44,762 bases of DNA from Dehalococcoidia bacterium (GTDB lineage Bacteria > Chloroflexota > Dehalococcoidia > SHYD01), in contig SHYD01000013.1 of the NCBI GenBank assembly GCA_009692945.1, positions 1 to 44,762 on the forward strand, in the 5' to 3' direction. The number at the start of each line of letters is the position of its first letter. Position 1 is the stretch's first letter. The notes beneath the pieces were generated by a model. It was given only the letters and a program-made list of their open reading frames with translations, did no database searches and had not been told where the DNA came from. Position numbers and translations under genes: made by a program. Positions 16,476-23,707 of this stretch are shown piece by piece.

Positions 16476-17573
16476 ATGAACCCACTGCAGCAACTCCACC
16501 AGCACGGCCAATCGGTGTGGCTCGACTACATCAGCCGGGAACTGCTCACCGGCGGTGGGCTGCGGCGGCTTATCGAGGAGGACGGGCTGCGGGGCATGAC
16601 CAGCAACCCCAGCATCTTCCAGAAAGCCATCACCACCGGCAGCGCCTACGACGACGCGGTCCGCCGCTTCCTCGGCGCCAACCCGCGGGCGGACTCCGAG
16701 GCGGTGTACGAGGAGCTGGCGGTCGAGGACATCCGAATGGCGGCTGACCAACTCCGGCCGGTCTACGACGGCTCGGGCGGGGCCGACGGCTTCGTCAGCC
16801 TGGAGTTGTCGCCCCGGCTGGCGCGCGCTACCGGCAGCAGCATCGAGCAGGGGCGGCGGCTCTGGAAGACGGTCGACCGTCCGAACCTGATGCTGAAGGT
16901 GCCCGCGACAGCCGAGGGTATCCCGGTGGTGGAGACGCTGTTGTCCGAGGGCATCAACATCAACATCACCCTTATGTTTTCCATGGCCCACTACGAAGCG
17001 GTGGCCAACGCCTATCTCCGGGGCGTGGCTCGCTCCACCGATCCGGCGGGCATCGCCTCGGTGGCCTCGTTCTTCGTGAGCCGGGTCGATACCCTGGTCG
17101 ACAAACAACTGGACGCGATCGGATCACCGGTTGCGCTAGCGCTGCGGGGCAAGGTCGCGGTTGCGAACAGCAAGCGCGTCTACCACCGCTTCCGGGAGAT
17201 TTTCGATGGCGAGGCCTTCGTGCCGCTCCGCAACCGGGGGGCACGGGTGCAGCGCCCGTTGTGGGGCAGCACCAGCACCAAGAACCCGGTGTACTCCGAC
17301 GTGCTGTACGTCGAGGAACTCATCGGCCCCGACACCGTCAACACCCTGCCCACCGAGACGGTGGACGCCTTCCGCAACCATGGCCGTCTGACCGACGCGC
17401 TGCTCTCCGGGATCGAGGAAGCCAACGCGGTGTTCGCATCCCTCGATTCGCTGGGAGTCGACATGCACGCCGCAACCGAGCAGTTGCAGGTGGAAGGGGT
17501 CGACGCCTTCGCCAAAGCCTACGACCAACTGTTGGGCGCACTGGAAGAGAAGGCGCGGTCAGTCACGGCCTGA
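16476..17573 (+). CDS. tal: Transaldolase
   Basis: A 365-residue transaldolase of the long (Tal type 2, mycobacterial/cyanobacterial) kind, which moves a three-carbon dihydroxyacetone unit in the pentose phosphate pathway. Signatures: GMTSNPSIFQKAI near residues 38-50 and the Schiff-base lysine in NLMLKVPATAEG (about residue 135-140), followed by NITLMFS. The length fits. ATG 16476 follows AGGAGGAG with good spacing. It stands alone after a repeat element; glucose-6-phosphate isomerase and dehydrogenase genes, frequent neighbours of this type, are not seen here. Confidence 0.95.
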   Translation: MNPLQQLHQHGQSVWLDYISRELLTGGGLRRLIEEDGLRGMTSNPSIFQKAITTGSAYDDAVRRFLGANPRADSEAVYEELAVEDIRMAADQLRPVYDGSGGADGFVSLELSPRLARATGSSIEQGRRLWKTVDRPNLMLKVPATAEGIPVVETLLSEGININITLMFSMAHYEAVANAYLRGVARSTDPAGIASVASFFVSRVDTLVDKQLDAIGSPVALALRGKVAVANSKRVYHRFREIFDGEAFVPLRNRGARVQRPLWGSTSTKNPVYSDVLYVEELIGPDTVNTLPTETVDAFRNHGRLTDALLSGIEEANAVFASLDSLGVDMHAATEQLQVEGVDAFAKAYDQLLGALEEKARSVTA

Positions 17574-17605
17574 GGGAGGCGCTGAGGGTAGCTCGACACG
17601 CGATT

Positions 17606-17935
17606 ATGGAGGATACAGGTGGCCGGGAGATCTTGTTGCGGGCGCTCACGCCTCTGGGTTTCACGGTGCACACCACCACGAGCTATTGGGAATTGATCCA
17701 GGCTAAACCTCCTGAGGTTCGCAACCGGCTTGCCGAGGTGCGACGGTGCCTTGAGGCGCCCGAACAGGTCAGCCGCAGCAAACAGGATAGCACGGTGCAG
17801 CTTTTCTATAGGCCGGCGCCCCCGTATCATCCATGCGTGGTGGTCAAGCGGTTGGACGTTGATGGCTTCATCATCACGTGCTATCTCACCGATACAATCA
17901 AGGAAGGGGTCCGCATGTGGCCGGCATCCGCGTAA
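17606..17935 (+). CDS. Small RelE/EndoU-fold nuclease-like protein (DUF4258/PBECR-like), candidate toxin
   Basis: A 109-residue basic protein whose second half reads SRSKQDSTVQLFYRP..., VVVKRL and GFIITCYLTDTIKEG. That arrangement (basic residues, LFYRP, then a closing 'T.Y.TD.IKEG' strand-helix) resembles the barnase/EndoU/colicin/RelE-like nuclease families such as DUF4258, judged from memory. ATG 17606 has TGGAG-like sequence only weakly upstream. The next gene, a DUF2283 protein, overlaps its end by 19 bases. DUF4258 and DUF2283 genes are often adjacent, which fits a toxin-antitoxin-like pair. Activity is not demonstrated. Confidence 0.6.
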   Translation: MEDTGGREILLRALTPLGFTVHTTTSYWELIQAKPPEVRNRLAEVRRCLEAPEQVSRSKQDSTVQLFYRPAPPYHPCVVVKRLDVDGFIITCYLTDTIKEGVRMWPASA

Positions 17936-18135
17936 TCCACGACCCAGCGGGAGAAACCCTCACCATTTACTGGGCGGAGCCTCGGGCGGAGCAGGTCTGC
18001 GAGGAGACCGGCGAGGGGGTCATTCTCATTAAGGACGCTGCAAGCGATGAGGTCATTGGTTTTGAACGGCTCTACTACCGGCCGGAGCCGTCGGGGCCGG
18101 CGCTCATCTTTGAAACTGCCTCGGTGACCAGTTAG
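17917..18135 (+). CDS. DUF2283 protein, candidate partner or antitoxin
   Basis: A 72-residue protein with the DUF2283 pattern: HDPAGETLTIYW at the N-terminus, CEETGEGVILIKD in the middle and VIGFERLYY after it. GTG 17917 is preferred over upstream starts because AGGAAGGGG ends 7-8 bases upstream and the domain begins directly after it. It overlaps the preceding gene by 19 bases, so translation is likely coupled. DUF2283 proteins are small, acidic and of unknown function, and are repeatedly found beside small nuclease-like genes. Confidence 0.8.
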   Translation: MAGIRVIHDPAGETLTIYWAEPRAEQVCEETGEGVILIKDAASDEVIGFERLYYRPEPSGPALIFETASVTS

Positions 18136-18152
18136 GCAAATAGTCCGCACCC

Positions 18153-20231
18153 TCACCCACCGGCATTCGCTGGGCCCGGCGCGATCCCGACCCCCAACTG
18201 TCCCGCCAAGGCCTCGGGATCGGTGACCGGCAGCAGGCACGCGAAGTGCTCACAGACATAGGCGGTGGCCTGCCCATCCACCTGACCCCGGCCCCGCAGC
18301 AACGAGATCGCTTCCACGGCGGTCGTATCCTCCGGCGCGGCCAAAGCGACGACCTTGTGGGGAAGAAAGTTGCCCCACACCACCGAGAGCAGACCCTGAG
18401 TGGCAGGGTCGGTCATCCTGCCGACGATAGCGATCTCCTGAGACGGCGCCAGGAAGTCGTCGAGCACGCACAGCAGGTGCCCGAAAGCGGTGGGGTGCTG
18501 CCGCATATAGTCCGCCAACTGCTCCAACATCCGCCGACTCCGTTCCTCGAAGTCGGCCCGCCCCGTGAACCGGGCCAGCCGGAGCAACACCCCGGCTGCC
18601 ACCGAGTTGCCCGAGGGGATGGCGTTGTCGGTGTACTCCTTGGGGCGGCTGATGAGGGTCTCGTGGTCGGCGGAGGTGTCGAAAAAGCCGCCGGCTGCGT
18701 CGTCCCAGAACAGGCTGACCATGGTTTCGGTCAGTTCAACGGCGGTGCGGAACCAGCGCGGGTCGAAGGTGAGCTCGTAAAGGGCGAGCAGCCCATCCGC
18801 CAGGAACGCGTAGTCCTCCAGATAGGCGTTGAGCTTCGCCTCGCCGTTCCGGTGCGTCCGGAGCAGGCGTCCGTCCCGGTACAGGCGGGTGGTCACGAAT
18901 TCGGCATTGGCCACCGCCGTGTCCCGGTAGTCGGACCGGCCCAGCGCCGCCGCCGCCTCGGCGAAGCTGCGCAGCATCAACCCGTTCCAAGCGGTGATGG
19001 TCTTGTCGTCAAGCCCCGGCCTCACCCGCCCGCTACGGACCGCGAGCAGCTTGGGACGGCAGCGGCTCAACACCGCCTCCACCTCGCCGGCCGGCATCCC
19101 CAGGGCGTCGGCGATGGCCTGGGGGTTGCGGGGTACGTTGAGGATGTTGACACCTTCGAAGTTGCCGCCCGCCGAAGCGCCGTAGTAGGCGGCGAAGACC
19201 CTCGCATCGTCCGGACCCAGGGTATCGAGCAGCTCCCTGAACGGCCACACGTAGTATTTGCCCTCGTGGCCCTCGCTGTCGGCGTCCTCCGTGGAGTAGA
19301 AAGCCCCCTCGGGCGATACCATCTCGCGCTGTACGTAATCGAGAGTCTCCTCGGCGACCTTGCGGAAAAACGGGTCTCGGGTCAACTGGTAGGCGTTGAG
19401 GTAGGCCCGGCTCAGCAGGGCGTTGTCATAGAGCATCTTCTCGAAGTGGGGCGCCAGCCAGTAGGCGTCGACTGAGTAGCGGTGGAAGCCGCCCCCCAAC
19501 TGGTCGTACATCCCGCCGCGCGCCATGTTCACCAGCGTATGGGTGGCCATGTCCAGCGCTTCGGTATTACCGGTGCGGTGGGCCACCCGGAGCAGGAACT
19601 CCAGTGTCATGGGCTGAGGGAACTTGGGCGCCCCCCCGAAGCCGCCATAGGTCGGGTCGTACCGCTCCTTGATGTTGACATAGGCCTGATCCAGCTGCGC
19701 GAGTGAGAGCTTGCCGGGTTCGCTCTGGCCCACGGCGCGGTTGATGACCCCCAGCACCCGCTCCGCGTTGAGCCGGACATCTTCACTCCGAGAACGATAG
19801 GCGTCGGCCACGCTTTCCAGCACGCGGCGGAAGCTGGGCATCTGTCCCCGATCGATGGGCGGGAAATAGGTGCCGCCGAAGAAGGGTACGCCGTCCGGGG
19901 TGAGGAACATCGTCATGGGCCAGCCGCCCCGCCCGGTCATGGCCTGGACCGCGCTCATGTAGATGCTGTCCAGGTCGGGACGCTCCTCCCGGTCGACCTT
20001 GATATTCACGAAATGCTGGTTCATGAGGGCCGCGGTGCCGGGGTCCTCGAAGGACTCGTGTTCCATCACGTGGCACCAGTGGCAGGCGCTGTAGCCGATG
20101 CTCAGCAGGATCGCCCGGTTCTCCGACCGTGCTCGCCCCAGCGCCTCGGGTCCCCAGGGGTACCAATCGACGGGATTGTGCGCGTGCTGCAACAGGTAGG
20201 GGCTGGTCTCATGGATCAGGCGGTTGGGCAT
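18153..20231 (-). CDS. Thioredoxin-domain protein, YyaL/DUF255 (SPATA20-like) family
   Basis: A 692-residue cytosolic protein. The N-terminal thioredoxin-like domain starts [21 protein letters not shown] and carries the CxxC site in [15 protein letters not shown] (Cys50, Cys53). The rest is an (alpha/alpha)6 barrel like N-acylglucosamine 2-epimerases ([22 protein letters not shown] is its typical stretch, at about residues 230-255). The molecular role is unknown. ATG 20231 is chosen because homologues begin MPNRL; an in-frame GTG at 20249 would place six residues inside an ATCTGTGGATAA-type repeat. Downstream it converges on the DUF2283 gene. Confidence 0.92.
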   Translation of the reverse strand: MPNRLIHETSPYLLQHAHNPVDWYPWGPEALGRARSENRAILLSIGYSACHWCHVMEHESFEDPGTAALMNQHFVNIKVDREERPDLDSIYMSAVQAMTGRGGWPMTMFLTPDGVPFFGGTYFPPIDRGQMPSFRRVLESVADAYRSRSEDVRLNAERVLGVINRAVGQSEPGKLSLAQLDQAYVNIKERYDPTYGGFGGAPKFPQPMTLEFLLRVAHRTGNTEALDMATHTLVNMARGGMYDQLGGGFHRYSVDAYWLAPHFEKMLYDNALLSRAYLNAYQLTRDPFFRKVAEETLDYVQREMVSPEGAFYSTEDADSEGHEGKYYVWPFRELLDTLGPDDARVFAAYYGASAGGNFEGVNILNVPRNPQAIADALGMPAGEVEAVLSRCRPKLLAVRSGRVRPGLDDKTITAWNGLMLRSFAEAAAALGRSDYRDTAVANAEFVTTRLYRDGRLLRTHRNGEAKLNAYLEDYAFLADGLLALYELTFDPRWFRTAVELTETMVSLFWDDAAGGFFDTSADHETLISRPKEYTDNAIPSGNSVAAGVLLRLARFTGRADFEERSRRMLEQLADYMRQHPTAFGHLLCVLDDFLAPSQEIAIVGRMTDPATQGLLSVVWGNFLPHKVVALAAPEDTTAVEAISLLRGRGQVDGQATAYVCEHFACLLPVTDPEALAGQLGVGIAPGPANAGG

Positions 20232-20238
20232 TGGAGGA

Positions 20239-20268
20239 GAGTTATCCACAGATTACACAGATTCAAAT
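20239..20268. repeat. TTATCCACAGATT phased repeat, locus 2
   Basis: GTTATCCACAGATTACACAG followed by ATTCAAATTGAT, directly in front of the DUF255 gene start. It is the reverse-orientation version of the ATCTGCGGATAA element at 801-833 and may carry that gene's leader. Confidence 0.55.
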
Positions 20269-20308
20269 TGATATTGATAATGTAGGGGCGGGTTGCAGCT
20301 CGCTTGAA

Positions 20309-20608
20309 TCACCTGCCCCGCCAATAGCCGGGACGTCTATGTCCATGTGAAACGGCCACGATCTGGACCACGTCTTCGTCCGTTCCGTAGACGAGGAAAA
20401 ACGGGAACCCCCGGAGATTGCAGCGCCGTAATCCCTGCCCGAGACTCGGCCAACGGTCTGGATGCTGCTCCACTCGCGCCACAGCCCGATCGAGTTCGGC
20501 AAGGAATCCCTGGGCTGCGACGTTACTCCGTTCCTGATACCATACGAACGCCGCCTGCGCCTCGGCAGCGGCATCCGGATGGAACTCGACACCACTCCGG
20601 CCGGTCAT
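20309..20608 (-). CDS. RelE/ParE-family toxin
   Basis: A 99-residue toxin of the ParE branch: N-terminal VEFHPDAAAEAQAAFVWY helix, then ELDRAVARVEQHPDRWP and the strand pair CNLRGFPFFLVYGTDEDVVQIVAVSHGHRRPGYW at the C-terminus (basic His/Arg-rich tail). Its ATG (20606-20608) overlaps the antitoxin stop by four bases (ATGA). ParE toxins poison gyrase, RelE toxins cut mRNA on ribosomes; the sequence alone does not decide. The antitoxin is encoded first, as usual. Confidence 0.85.
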   Translation of the reverse strand: MTGRSGVEFHPDAAAEAQAAFVWYQERSNVAAQGFLAELDRAVARVEQHPDRWPSLGQGLRRCNLRGFPFFLVYGTDEDVVQIVAVSHGHRRPGYWRGR

Positions 20609-20829
20609 TCACCGGCGATCCTGCGCCAGACTTCCGGCCACGGTAGCGGCTGCACCCGTCCGGCATCGAGATCGCGAACCCGACGTTGAATTTCGATCCG
20701 CCAAGCCTCCTCCGCATCCTCATCCACTTCAGTTTCCAAGCTTTCGAGCAGCGCAGCCGCTAGCGCGGCACGGGCGCCAATGGGCAATCTCAACGCTTCA
20801 CGCAGCACCACAGCAGGGTCTTCGCTCAT
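20605..20829 (-). CDS. Antitoxin of the 'addiction module component' (TIGR02574) family
   Basis: A 74-residue acidic, helical protein: LREALRLPIGARAALAAALL then ESLETEVDEDAEEAWRIEI and a C-terminal toxin-binding tail with PWPEVWRRI. This matches the TIGR02574 addiction-module antitoxin. ATG 20829 is preferred over an in-frame ATG at 20859 because AAGGAG lies about 7 bases upstream. The stop overlaps the toxin start. No second DNA-binding domain is visible, so autoregulation may be weak. Confidence 0.85.
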   Translation of the reverse strand: MSEDPAVVLREALRLPIGARAALAAALLESLETEVDEDAEEAWRIEIQRRVRDLDAGRVQPLPWPEVWRRIAGE

Positions 20830-20938
20830 GGTCCTTCTCCTTTTTCCCCAATGCCTCATTGATCGGGTTGTTCAGAGTATGGCATAACCACTGCTTAGAA
20901 CGGTGCAATGGCCGTTTCAAATGCGGCCGCCCGGCGGT

Positions 20939-21094
20939 AGGAGTTCACAGTTGAGGGGCCGCCTGGTCGGGAAGCGGGAGTGCACGAGGGCGGCAGCCCT
21001 CTGCCGGGGGCGTGGGGGTGCCCCACACAGAGAATTCTCCTCTCTTTTTTTCTGGGTTGGGGGGGGGGTCATTCCGCCGGCCCCTGAGTCTGAA
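20939..21094. repeat. Long intergenic repeat family, copy 2
   Basis: This occupies most of the 356-base gap between the antitoxin and amidohydrolase genes. It keeps AGGAGTTCACAGTTGAGG, CGGGAGTGCACGAGGGCGGC, AGCCCTCTGCCGGGGGCGTG, a CTCTTTTTTTCTGG run and then 11 consecutive G. It is in the same orientation as copies 1 and 3. Apparent reading frames in it are not credible. Confidence 0.7.
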
Positions 21095-21185
21095 TTCATA
21101 CCGCCGGGCGTCCTTCTTCCCATGGCGTCGGCGGGCGATCCCTAAGAGAATGGTCGCACACTGGAGATGCCACACGGAGGAAGCC

Positions 21186-22400
21186 ATGGCTTGGAACGGC
21201 TGGAAGGTCATCGATATGGACGCCCACATCGTGGAGCGGCCCGCCGAGATGTTCGGCGACCACATGGACCCCGCATACCGCGAAAAGTTCGGGCGGCTCA
21301 AGCGGGCGCTCGAAGCGAACGCCGCCCGGGGGCTGCCGCCCGCCATCGCCTCCAGCCGCTACGCTGTGGTGGCGCCCATCATCTCCGACGACACGCTGGG
21401 GGAACCCGACAGCTTTGGCGACATCCCCCGCGAGTTCATCCTGAACCCGACGGGAGGCGGGCGCCGCAACTTCGGCAGGCCGGGCCGGCCCGACCTGCCG
21501 AGCATCCGGCCCCAGGTGAACGTCGACGTGCCAGAGCGCCTCGCCGGGATGGATGCCGGGCACATCGACATCGCGGTGCTCTTTCCCACCCATGTCTCCA
21601 GCTACTGCGCGCTCCACGACATCGGCTTCGAGAGCGCCCTATACCGGGCCTACCACCGCTGGATCAGCGCCTACTGTGCTCAGGCGCCGGGGCGGCTGAA
21701 ATGGACGGCGGTGGCCAACATGCGCGCTCCTGATTCGGCCGCGCGGGAGATCGCTGACTGGGCGAGGCGTGACCCCAATATGGTGGGGATCTACCTGCCG
21801 CCCTGCGGTCCCAACAACATGCTGCTGGACGACCTTTCGCTGCACCCGATCTACCAGGCCGCCCAGGAACTGGACCTGCCCATTCTGATCCACGGCGGCA
21901 CCGCCCGTCCCCCCTACCAGCCGGGAACCTTCGACCTGCGGGGCGCCTGGTTCCTGCAGCACTCCCTGAGCAACCCGTGGGCCGGAATGGCAGCGATGGG
22001 CGCGCTCATCGGCGGCGGCATCTTCGAGCAGTTCCCCGCCTTGCGGGCCGGGGTGGTGGAGACCGCGGCGGGGTGGCTTCCGTCGATCCTCGACCGTTTC
22101 GACGCCCACTACGTATTGTCGCCCGGCCACGTCCCGCTGTTGCGCCAGATGCCCAGCGCCTTCGTCCGGACCGGCGGGCGCTACTTCCACGGCATCGACA
22201 CCTGGGAGCGCTCGCTGGAGTGGGTGGTGGGGCAGGTGGGCGAGGATGTGCTGTTGTTCGCCACCGATTGGCCCCACGGCGATACCGCCTGGCCCGAGGC
22301 GGTGTCGCAGGTGCTGGAGTGGCCGGGGCTTTCCGCCGCCGCGCTGCAAAAGCTGCTGGGCGGGAATGCGATCCGGCTCTGCCCGCGGCTGGCCCGCTGA
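21186..22400 (+). CDS. Amidohydrolase_2-family metal-dependent hydrolase/decarboxylase
   Basis: A 404-residue TIM-barrel enzyme of the amidohydrolase_2 (ACMSD/gamma-resorcylate decarboxylase-like) branch. The N-terminal site reads VIDMDAHIVERP, with Asp12-Ala-His14 in place of the standard His-x-His; a later His is in ILIHGG, and the catalytic Asp is in FATDWPHGD. Members decarboxylate or hydrolyse aromatic and 2-oxo acids. ATG 21186 has GGAGGA 4-5 bases upstream, and the open frame extending upstream is repeat DNA. It converges on a class II aldolase; a Rieske oxygenase is nearby, which suggests aromatic-compound metabolism, but no substrate is evident. Confidence 0.88.
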   Translation: MAWNGWKVIDMDAHIVERPAEMFGDHMDPAYREKFGRLKRALEANAARGLPPAIASSRYAVVAPIISDDTLGEPDSFGDIPREFILNPTGGGRRNFGRPGRPDLPSIRPQVNVDVPERLAGMDAGHIDIAVLFPTHVSSYCALHDIGFESALYRAYHRWISAYCAQAPGRLKWTAVANMRAPDSAAREIADWARRDPNMVGIYLPPCGPNNMLLDDLSLHPIYQAAQELDLPILIHGGTARPPYQPGTFDLRGAWFLQHSLSNPWAGMAAMGALIGGGIFEQFPALRAGVVETAAGWLPSILDRFDAHYVLSPGHVPLLRQMPSAFVRTGGRYFHGIDTWERSLEWVVGQVGEDVLLFATDWPHGDTAWPEAVSQVLEWPGLSAAALQKLLGGNAIRLCPRLAR

Positions 22401-22414
22401 ACCGACCCAAGAAA

Positions 22415-22445
22415 GCGGGGCGGTCGCCTCAGGCGACCGCCCCGC
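22415..22445. terminator. Long perfect hairpin between convergent genes
   Basis: GCGGGGCGGTCGCC-TCA-GGCGACCGCCCCGC is a perfect 14-bp stem with a 3-base loop. It sits 15 bases after the amidohydrolase stop and 24 bases before the aldolase stop on the other strand, a good place for a bidirectional terminator. No T-run flanks it. Its core is of the same type as the palindrome at 14651. Confidence 0.55.
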
Positions 22446-22468
22446 ACAATTTGCGACGGGATTCTCCC

Positions 22469-23257
22469 TCAGATCATGATATCGCCGACGCCGACCGATA
22501 GCGGGACGGTGGCCCGCGTCTCCAACAGGCGGACGTAGTAATTCCAGGTCATCTTGTGGGTCTGCTCCGACAGCCCGCTGGGCGGCGTGGCAATGCGTAC
22601 CGCGTATTCGTTCATCGTCTCGACCGACACATCCTCAAGGGCGCGGCCTGCCAGCGCGAGCTGCCAGTGGATGCGGCAGGCGGTCTCGAAACGCAGCGCC
22701 CGGATGGTGGCGTCTTCCACCGAAGTTCCGGTGATGGTGACGCCATGGCCCTTCATGATGCAAACGTTGTGACTGCCCATGAAGTGCATCATGCGGTGGG
22801 CGAGTTCGGGCCGGCTGATCAGGTAGGCGTGGGGGAACAGCGGCATGCCGTTGACGGTGTGTTCGATGGTGAAGCCACCGTCGTAGGAGCCTATGATGGG
22901 GCGCATCGGCGCGTTGCCGATCCCCACCATGAGGGCGCCGGGGGGGTGAGCGTGGATGACACAGTTCACGTTGGGGCGCAGCCGCAGCGATTCACCGTGT
23001 ATTGGTGTCTCGCCGGGGGCGAAGTAGCCGCCGGCCAAGTCCGCGCCCTTCCCGTTGAAGTCGGTGCGGCGGACATCATCATCAGTGGTGAACAGCAGGC
23101 CCGCCTCTTGGGGGCCGCGGCAACGGATCAGCATCTCGTCGGTCCCAGGAACGCGCACGCTCACGTGGCCCAGGATATCCTTGACCAGCCCCTGCATGGC
23201 CAGGATCTTGCACGAAAGGGCCACCTTATGTTTCAGTTCCTCAATGGAATCAGCCAT
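22469..23257 (-). CDS. Class II aldolase/adducin-family protein
   Basis: A 262-residue zinc-dependent aldolase or decarboxylase fold. Zinc ligands are visible in CVIHAHPPGAL (two His) and MKGHGVTITG (third His), and the Glu in PIHGES sits where the class II acid group is expected. The family includes fuculose-phosphate aldolase and 3-hydroxy-2-methylpyridine-dicarboxylate decarboxylase; the C-terminal half here resembles the decarboxylase-like branch. ATG 23257 has AGAGGAG 7 bases upstream, while the open frame upstream to 23353 lacks conservation. The gene is divergent from the Rieske oxygenase across 450 bases of repeats. Confidence 0.9.
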   Translation of the reverse strand: MADSIEELKHKVALSCKILAMQGLVKDILGHVSVRVPGTDEMLIRCRGPQEAGLLFTTDDDVRRTDFNGKGADLAGGYFAPGETPIHGESLRLRPNVNCVIHAHPPGALMVGIGNAPMRPIIGSYDGGFTIEHTVNGMPLFPHAYLISRPELAHRMMHFMGSHNVCIMKGHGVTITGTSVEDATIRALRFETACRIHWQLALAGRALEDVSVETMNEYAVRIATPPSGLSEQTHKMTWNYYVRLLETRATVPLSVGVGDIMI

Positions 23258-23344
23258 TACGTACTCCTCTGCGAGATTCGGCCGGCAGCCCGGCCCAGCG
23301 CCCATCCTAGGCCGCACCACTCCGGGCGTCAAGGGAGGGGTAAG

Positions 23345-23378
23345 GTTATTCACACACTACGCAGATTTCCACGGATTC
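23345..23378. repeat. ATCTGCG/TTATTCACA phased repeat, locus 3
   Basis: GGTTATTCACACACTACGCAGATTTCCACGGATTC is broken here by position as a unit series: TTATTCACAC, ACTACGCAGATT, TCCACGGATTC. It is a degenerate copy of the elements at 801, 20239 and 28526, lying upstream of the aldolase gene and next to a long repeat copy. Confidence 0.5.
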
Positions 23379-23390
23379 GGGGGTAACTGC

Positions 23391-23520
23391 TCAGAGATCA
23401 TGGGTCAGAGACCTTCGAAGCAGGCGTGCAGAGGGCAGCCGCCCTTTGCCGGGGATTGTTGAGGGTGACCCCCAACAACAAACTCTCTCTTTTTCTGGGG
23501 TGGGGTGGGGTAGCACTACG
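23391..23520. repeat. Long intergenic repeat family, copy 3 (divergent)
   Basis: Within the 450-base gap between the aldolase and the Rieske gene. It keeps CAGGCGTGCAGAGGGCAGCC, GCCCTTTGCCGGGGATTG, GACCCCCAACAACAAACTCT and TTTTTCTGGGGTGGGGTGGG, in the same order as copies 1 and 2 but with substitutions. The rest of the gap, 23521-23700, shows no gene; a ribosome binding site follows at the right end. Confidence 0.55.
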
Positions 23521-23707
23521 GTTTTTATCGCCTCCCGGCGCCAACCCGTCCCCCGAAGACTGAGTAGATACATTCGGGCTGGAGGTCCGGCGGTCACCCG
23601 ATCTTTGAACTCCCGCGGCGCTTCGGGTCACGATCTTCTGTCATCTCCCGGTGCTACAATCCTGAGGGCAGCCCGGATTCAGGGCCGCATGAGAAGGAGG
23701 AGGAACC

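Noticed and set aside
16201..23520. CRISPR array or direct-repeat array
   Set aside because: The repeats are three long divergent copies between genes, without regular spacers; no array of 25-40-base repeats exists anywhere in the window.
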